The notes under the pieces: generated by a model
Told to the model about the DNA's origin: nothing
Seen by the model: the letters and a program-made list of their open reading frames with translations, nothing else
Databases searched by the model: none
Shown here: one piece after another, positions 24,137 through 27,675 of the stretch
Position numbering within the stretch: the first letter of the stretch is position 1
Layout: each line of letters starts with the position of its first letter
Source of the DNA: JASLDZ01 sp964242895
GTDB lineage: Bacteria; Pseudomonadota; Alphaproteobacteria; Caulobacterales; Caulobacteraceae
Direction of reading: 5' to 3'
Assembly: GCA_964242895.1 (NCBI GenBank)
Contig: CAXTBN010000039.1
Location: 1-27,675, forward strand
DNA length: 27,675 bases
Made by a program: the position numbers and the translations under genes

Positions 24137-25638
24137 GCCGGCGCCTGCGCGGCGGCGACGTGGTGCGCCTCCGGCTCGCGGTAGAGGGGGTAGAGGGGAC
24201 CGACGATGGCGTCGGCGAGCGCCGTGTCGAACAGCGGGCGTCCGAGGCGCGCCTCGGCCGCGGGCGTCAGGCGCACGGGCTTCAGCGTGTCTGTGGGCTC
24301 GCCGAACTGGATGAGCGGGTGGTCGCGGTCCATCAGCTTGGCGGCGTTGCGAGCGCCGATGCGGTGGTAGCTCATGGTCTCCACCTCCAGCCCCGGGGCG
24401 ATCACCTTCCCGCAGGCGAAGCCGCCGCCGGGCGGCGCGTAGTCGCAGTAAAGCACGTCGAGCCCCGCCGCGTGCACGCGCTCCAGGGCCGCGGCGGCGC
24501 GCGCGTGGCCGTCGGCTGCGGGAGTGGAGGGCAGGTCGGCGAACGTCTTGTGCGCGCGGACCGAGTGCATGTTGGGCGCGAGCCACGCCTTGAGTTCGGC
24601 GGCGGAGCGGCCCGTCCAGTCGCGCATGGCCTCGAAGGCGCGGCCCTCGCCCGTCTTTGCGTTGGAGCCGGACGCCCGCATGAACCGCTCCACGTAGCCG
24701 GCGGGCGCGACCGACGCGGCCAGCGCCTCAGGGCCGTGGGCGAACGCCTTGCGCGCGCGGCTGGCGGCGAACTCGGTCAGCGCCTTGAGCAGCGCCTGGT
24801 CGCGGTCGGGATGGCAGGCTTCGCCGCAGGCGGTGAGCATGATCGGCGAGGCGGGGGTGCGGCCGTCCTCGTCCCAGCCCACGCAGTAAACGTTGACCAG
24901 CCCGAACTCGTCGGTGGCAAACTTGGGCAGCACGCGCACGCCCGCGGCGGCGTAGGCGTCGAGCACCGCCCGGACCTCGGCGGGCACGTCGGACGGCAGG
25001 TCGAGGGCGACGCCCTGGTCGAGGGCGCGGAACAGCAGGCCGTTGCCGTCGCGCTGAAGCAGCTCCAGCAAGCCGTGGCCGGTGGCCCAGTCCCGGTCGG
25101 GCCCGGCGCCCATGCCGTTGGAGATCACGGTGGTGAACGGCGTGTAGCCGGGCGGCAGGTCCTTGCGGCTGTATGCGGCGAGGTCGACGGGCACGAGCAC
25201 GGTCGCCCCGTCGCGTGCGCGGCGCGCCTCCGTCCAGGCGAGCGGCGTGTCGCGGCCCACGGGCGAGCCGGCGGGCAGGCCGAGGGTGAGCGGGTCGGCT
25301 ACGGCGTCCTCGCCCAGGGCGCGCGTCAGGTCGGTCCAGCTTCCGCGATGGAGCCCGGCGCCGGCCAGGGTGAGCGTGGGCTGCACCATCTCGGCGATCT
25401 CGCCCAGGCCGCCGAGCACCGCCTGCGCCTCCGTCGCGCCGTAGCCCACGCCATAGGGCATGATCCCGTCCAGCCGGGGATCGTCGGTGAACAGGGCGAC
25501 GACCCACACGGGCAGGCCCGTGCGGTCGAGCGGCGTGAGCGGGAAGGCGACCACCTCGCCCGCAGGCAGGGCGTCCAGGTAGGCGCGGGCGGCGTCCGGC
25601 AGGTCGCCCGGCAGGCCGGTGAGCTTGCGGGCGCTCAC
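24133..25638 (-). CDS. YcaO-family ATP-dependent protein (cyclodehydratase/thioamidation-like fold)
   Basis: A 501-residue YcaO-fold protein. Family enzymes use ATP to phosphorylate a peptide amide so that a Cys/Ser/Thr side chain or sulfide can attack. The three ATP/Mg blocks can be followed: YGVGYGATEAQAVLGGLGE then Glu83, giving the ExxE pair Glu80/Glu83 (residues 62-83); SNGMGAGPDRDWATGHGLLE with Glu192 (173-192); and ACGEACHPDRDQALLKALTE with Glu289 (270-289). The C-terminus is Ala/His-rich and lacks the PxPxP ending of azoline-forming YcaOs. There is no fused E1-like or ocin-ThiF domain. The start is GTG at 25638, coupled by GTGA to the MBL-fold gene. No TfuA partner or precursor peptide was seen within the window. 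Confidence 0.85.
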   Translation of the reverse strand: MSARKLTGLPGDLPDAARAYLDALPAGEVVAFPLTPLDRTGLPVWVVALFTDDPRLDGIMPYGVGYGATEAQAVLGGLGEIAEMVQPTLTLAGAGLHRGSWTDLTRALGEDAVADPLTLGLPAGSPVGRDTPLAWTEARRARDGATVLVPVDLAAYSRKDLPPGYTPFTTVISNGMGAGPDRDWATGHGLLELLQRDGNGLLFRALDQGVALDLPSDVPAEVRAVLDAYAAAGVRVLPKFATDEFGLVNVYCVGWDEDGRTPASPIMLTACGEACHPDRDQALLKALTEFAASRARKAFAHGPEALAASVAPAGYVERFMRASGSNAKTGEGRAFEAMRDWTGRSAAELKAWLAPNMHSVRAHKTFADLPSTPAADGHARAAAALERVHAAGLDVLYCDYAPPGGGFACGKVIAPGLEVETMSYHRIGARNAAKLMDRDHPLIQFGEPTDTLKPVRLTPAAEARLGRPLFDTALADAIVGPLYPLYREPEAHHVAAAQAPA

Positions 25639-26450
25639 AGGGCTACCCGCTTCACGCCGGGCGGGCGGGCGAGCCCCTCGTCCAGCAGCGCCACGGCGAG
25701 GTCGCGGCCCACCTCCGGCGCATATTCGAAAGGCGTCAGGACGGCGGTGAAGTCCAACGGCGCGATCACCTCGCGGTAGCGGCGCAGCTCGGCGTGGGTC
25801 AGCGGGATATCCTTGTGGAACGCCTTGTGGCTGGAGACGGCGGTCGAGCGGCCGGCGGTGTCCTGGTCGACCTTGAACATGTCGCCGCAGAACAGGCGGC
25901 GGCCGCGGGCGTCATGCAGGCAGGCCTGGCCCTCGTAGTGACCGCCCACGTGGTGCAGCGTCAGGTCGTCGGCGATTGCCAGCGTCTGGTCGTAGGGGTC
26001 GGTGACGCGCATGGCCTTGGTCATGCGCAGGTCGTCGCGCTGGATGGCGAGGGGCCCGCCGAACTCGCGCTGCAGCTGCCACAGGGCGCCGTAGCCGTGG
26101 CAGTGGCTGGCGGAGATGACGGCGATCCCGCCCAGCCGCGCGATCTCCTCCAACATGGGCGGCGTGTAGTAGGGCGCGGCCTCGAAGGCGACGTTGCCTT
26201 CCGGCCGCAGCAGCAGCCAGCCGATCCCGTTCAATCCGAGCGCGGGCGAGGTGGTGAACGCGACGAGGTCGGGCGCGACTTGGCGCCAACTCCCGGTGAG
26301 CGAGGCCGCGACCTCCGGCTCGGACAGGAAGCGCCAGCCGTCTTCCGGCAGGTCGTTGCGGACGTCGGTGCACACCGGGCAGTCCGGCGGCGGGGCGAAG
26401 TGACGCTGCCAGAAGCCGCAGTTGGCGCAGGCGTAGGGCTGCAGCGGCAT
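25635..26450 (-). CDS. Metallo-beta-lactamase-fold protein with N-terminal zinc ribbon
   Basis: A 271-residue predicted hydrolase. Cys8-x2-Cys11 and Cys24-x2-Cys27 make a rubredoxin-like zinc ribbon. The MBL fold follows: the canonical HxHxDH becomes His116-Cys-His118-Gly-Tyr-Gly. The second metal region is LHHVGGHYEGQACLH with His171, and the bridging Asp190 is in LFCGDMFKV. The missing Asp-His pair suggests a one-metal or altered site. Enzymes of this fold act on thioesters, lactams, phosphodiesters or flavodiiron substrates, and which applies here is unknown. The ATG start overlaps the upstream stop by one base (TGATG), and its stop overlaps the YcaO start as GTGA, so the three proteins are made together. 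Confidence 0.85.
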   Translation of the reverse strand: MPLQPYACANCGFWQRHFAPPPDCPVCTDVRNDLPEDGWRFLSEPEVAASLTGSWRQVAPDLVAFTTSPALGLNGIGWLLLRPEGNVAFEAAPYYTPPMLEEIARLGGIAVISASHCHGYGALWQLQREFGGPLAIQRDDLRMTKAMRVTDPYDQTLAIADDLTLHHVGGHYEGQACLHDARGRRLFCGDMFKVDQDTAGRSTAVSSHKAFHKDIPLTHAELRRYREVIAPLDFTAVLTPFEYAPEVGRDLAVALLDEGLARPPGVKRVAL

Positions 26451-27484
26451 CAGGCGGCGTCGCCCAGACGCGTGGCGCCGGGAGCGGACCGGTGCGCGGC
26501 GTAGACGCCGGCCAGGAGGCGCAGGCCCTCCCGATCCCGCGCCGCGTCGAAGTCGTGGGCGCGGCCGCGCACCGCGTCCTGGAAGGCGCGGGCCTGCTCG
26601 GCGAAGGGCGAGGCGGCGGCGTCGAACGATACGGGAACCTCGATCCCGGTCGCGCCGTCGATCAAGACCACCGAGCCGCCGGCGGTCTGGCCCATGGTGT
26701 CGGTCGCGACCAGCTGGCCGGCCGAGCCGACCACCTCCAACCGCCGCCGCGGCAGGGCCTCCGGCGTGTTGTAGGCGTTGTGGATCGCGACCAGCACGCC
26801 CGACGCCGTGCGGCCGACCAGCACGCCGCCGTCGTCCACGGGGTAGTCCTGCACGTGCGTCTGCAGCAGGCCCGTCATCTCGACCAGCGGCTCGCCCAGG
26901 AGCGCGTCCACGAGGTCGATCCCGTGCGGGGCGAGGTCCATCACCGCGCCGCCGCCGGCCTGGCGCGGGTCGATCCGCCAGTTGGCCCCGTTGCAGCCGT
27001 CACCGGCCGACCAGTCGCGGCCGAGCCAGCAAGCGTAGACGATGCGCACGGCGGTCACCGTCCCGATCCGGCCTGCGGCGAGGAGGTCGCGGATCGCGCG
27101 GTGCGCAGGGTGGCGGCGCTGGTCGAAGGCGCTCCCCAAGAGCACGCCGGCGCGGGCGCAGGCGACGACCATGGCCTCGGCGTCGGCCAGTGTGGAGGCG
27201 AGCGGCTTCTCGCACAGCACGGGGACGCCAGCGGCGGCGCAGGCCTCCACAGCGCGGCGGTGCAGGTGATTGGGCGTGGCGACGTAGACTGCGTCCAGGC
27301 GTTCGGCCAGGAGCGCGCCGAGGTCGACGTGGGCGCGGGCGCCGCGCGCCTCGGCCAGGGCGCGTGCGGCGGGATCGGGGTCGCAGACGGCGGCCACCGT
27401 CCCGCCTGCGGCGGCGATCCCGGGCGCCATGTGGTCGCGCGCGACCCAGCCGTAGCCGACGATCCCCCAGCGGAAGGCGCTCAC
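26450..27484 (-). CDS. Gfo/Idh/MocA family NAD(P)-dependent oxidoreductase
   Basis: A 344-residue dehydrogenase. The start is the GTG at 27484, preceded by GAGG about 9 bases away, giving MSAFRWGIVGYGWVARDH with the GxGxxA-like nucleotide-binding turn (residues 10-15). The family's catalytic lysine is in LCEKPLAST. The second domain has the ICY-like YACWLGRDWSAGDGC and the GGGAVMDLAPHGIDLVDALLG motif, whose His is a conserved active-site residue. Members oxidise or reduce sugars, inositols or sugar nucleotides at a single carbon. The intergenic gap to the upstream partial gene is 10 bases. An in-frame extension upstream is out of keeping with the family's N-terminus and is rejected. The substrate is unknown. 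Confidence 0.92.
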   Translation of the reverse strand: MSAFRWGIVGYGWVARDHMAPGIAAAGGTVAAVCDPDPAARALAEARGARAHVDLGALLAERLDAVYVATPNHLHRRAVEACAAAGVPVLCEKPLASTLADAEAMVVACARAGVLLGSAFDQRRHPAHRAIRDLLAAGRIGTVTAVRIVYACWLGRDWSAGDGCNGANWRIDPRQAGGGAVMDLAPHGIDLVDALLGEPLVEMTGLLQTHVQDYPVDDGGVLVGRTASGVLVAIHNAYNTPEALPRRRLEVVGSAGQLVATDTMGQTAGGSVVLIDGATGIEVPVSFDAAASPFAEQARAFQDAVRGRAHDFDAARDREGLRLLAGVYAAHRSAPGATRLGDAA

Positions 27485-27494
27485 CGCCGGCGCC

Positions 27495-27675
27495 TCACCA
27501 CCGCTCCGGCAGGTCGACCAGCTCGCGCGAGCGCGCCATGGCCTCCACCGCGGGTGTGCGCGTCGCGCGGCGGGGCGCCTGCGTGTGAAGTGGGTAGGTG
27601 GCGAGGGCGGAGTACTCGTCGCGGTAGCGGTCGGAGGGCCAGGCGATCCGGTCATCCTCGCCGTAGAGCGGGTTC
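27495..27675 (-). CDS. Unidentified protein, C-terminal 59 residues only (start outside window)
   Basis: An open minus-strand frame runs in from the window edge and ends at the TGA at 27495-27497. The visible end contains NPLYGEDDRIAWPSDRYRD followed by a basic stretch (APRRATRTPAVEAMARSRELVDLPERW). The charged, aromatic-rich character and the 10-base spacing to the next start support a real operon member. I do not recognise the family from this fragment. A non-haem iron dioxygenase or other small-molecule enzyme is possible but unsupported. Confidence 0.6.
   Translation of the reverse strand, partial: NPLYGEDDRIAWPSDRYRDEYSALATYPLHTQAPRRATRTPAVEAMARSRELVDLPERW

Noticed and set aside
1..27675. 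CRISPR arrays, insertion sequences, RTX repeats or prophage genes
   Set aside because: I saw no regularly spaced repeats, transposase-like frames, nonapeptide calcium-binding repeats or phage structural genes.

Overview
The window is very GC-rich, dense in genes and full of GTG starts and GTGA/ATGA stop-start overlaps. It looks like an alphaproteobacterial chromosome, and gene families and order point to the Caulobacterales or a near relative. The best clues are the MetZ-ApaG pair, the long two-domain dCTP deaminase, and a PrtD/HlyD/TolC type I secretion set interleaved with polysaccharide genes, as in the Caulobacter S-layer export locus. This placement is inference; no 16S gene is present.

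Layout. (1) 1-5580 (+) is mostly housekeeping: the 3' part of mutS, metZ, apaG, a dcd-like gene, a small conserved protein and a small exported protein. (2) 5585-6424 (+) is a zinc-ribbon SAM methyltransferase, followed by a hairpin terminator candidate. (3) 6679-14227 (+) is a type I secretion locus: ABC exporter, membrane fusion protein, NeuD/PglD-like acyltransferase, two related GT4 glycosyltransferases and a TolC-type outer-membrane protein. No RTX-type substrate is visible in the window. (4) 14228-19080 (+) starts with a perfect palindrome and direct repeats in front of a small Cro/CI-type regulator. A 533-aa unknown protein with one membrane segment, a coiled-coil FkbM methyltransferase and a glycosyltransferase follow. 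(5) 19038-20387 (-) is a further glycosyltransferase whose 3' end overlaps the preceding gene tail to tail. (6) 20480-20553 (+) is tRNA-Gly(CCC). (7) 20569-27675 (-) is a tightly coupled operon. In transcription order it holds the end of an unidentified gene, a Gfo/Idh/MocA oxidoreductase, a zinc-ribbon metallo-beta-lactamase-fold protein, a YcaO-family protein, a TIM-barrel sugar isomerase/epimerase, a GT4 glycosyltransferase, a PIG-L deacetylase and a CDP-alcohol phosphatidyltransferase.

How they fit together. Regions 3-5 look like a cell-surface module: export of a large protein through a trans-envelope channel, plus glycosyltransferases and methyl/acyl transferases that could build the polysaccharide anchoring it. 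Region 7 is the most unusual part. A YcaO enzyme, normally a peptide backbone-activating ATPase, is translationally coupled to sugar-processing enzymes and to a GT4/PIG-L pair of the kind that makes glucosaminyl-thiols such as mycothiol and bacillithiol. No precursor peptide or TfuA partner is visible. This operon is the best candidate here for an undescribed pathway.
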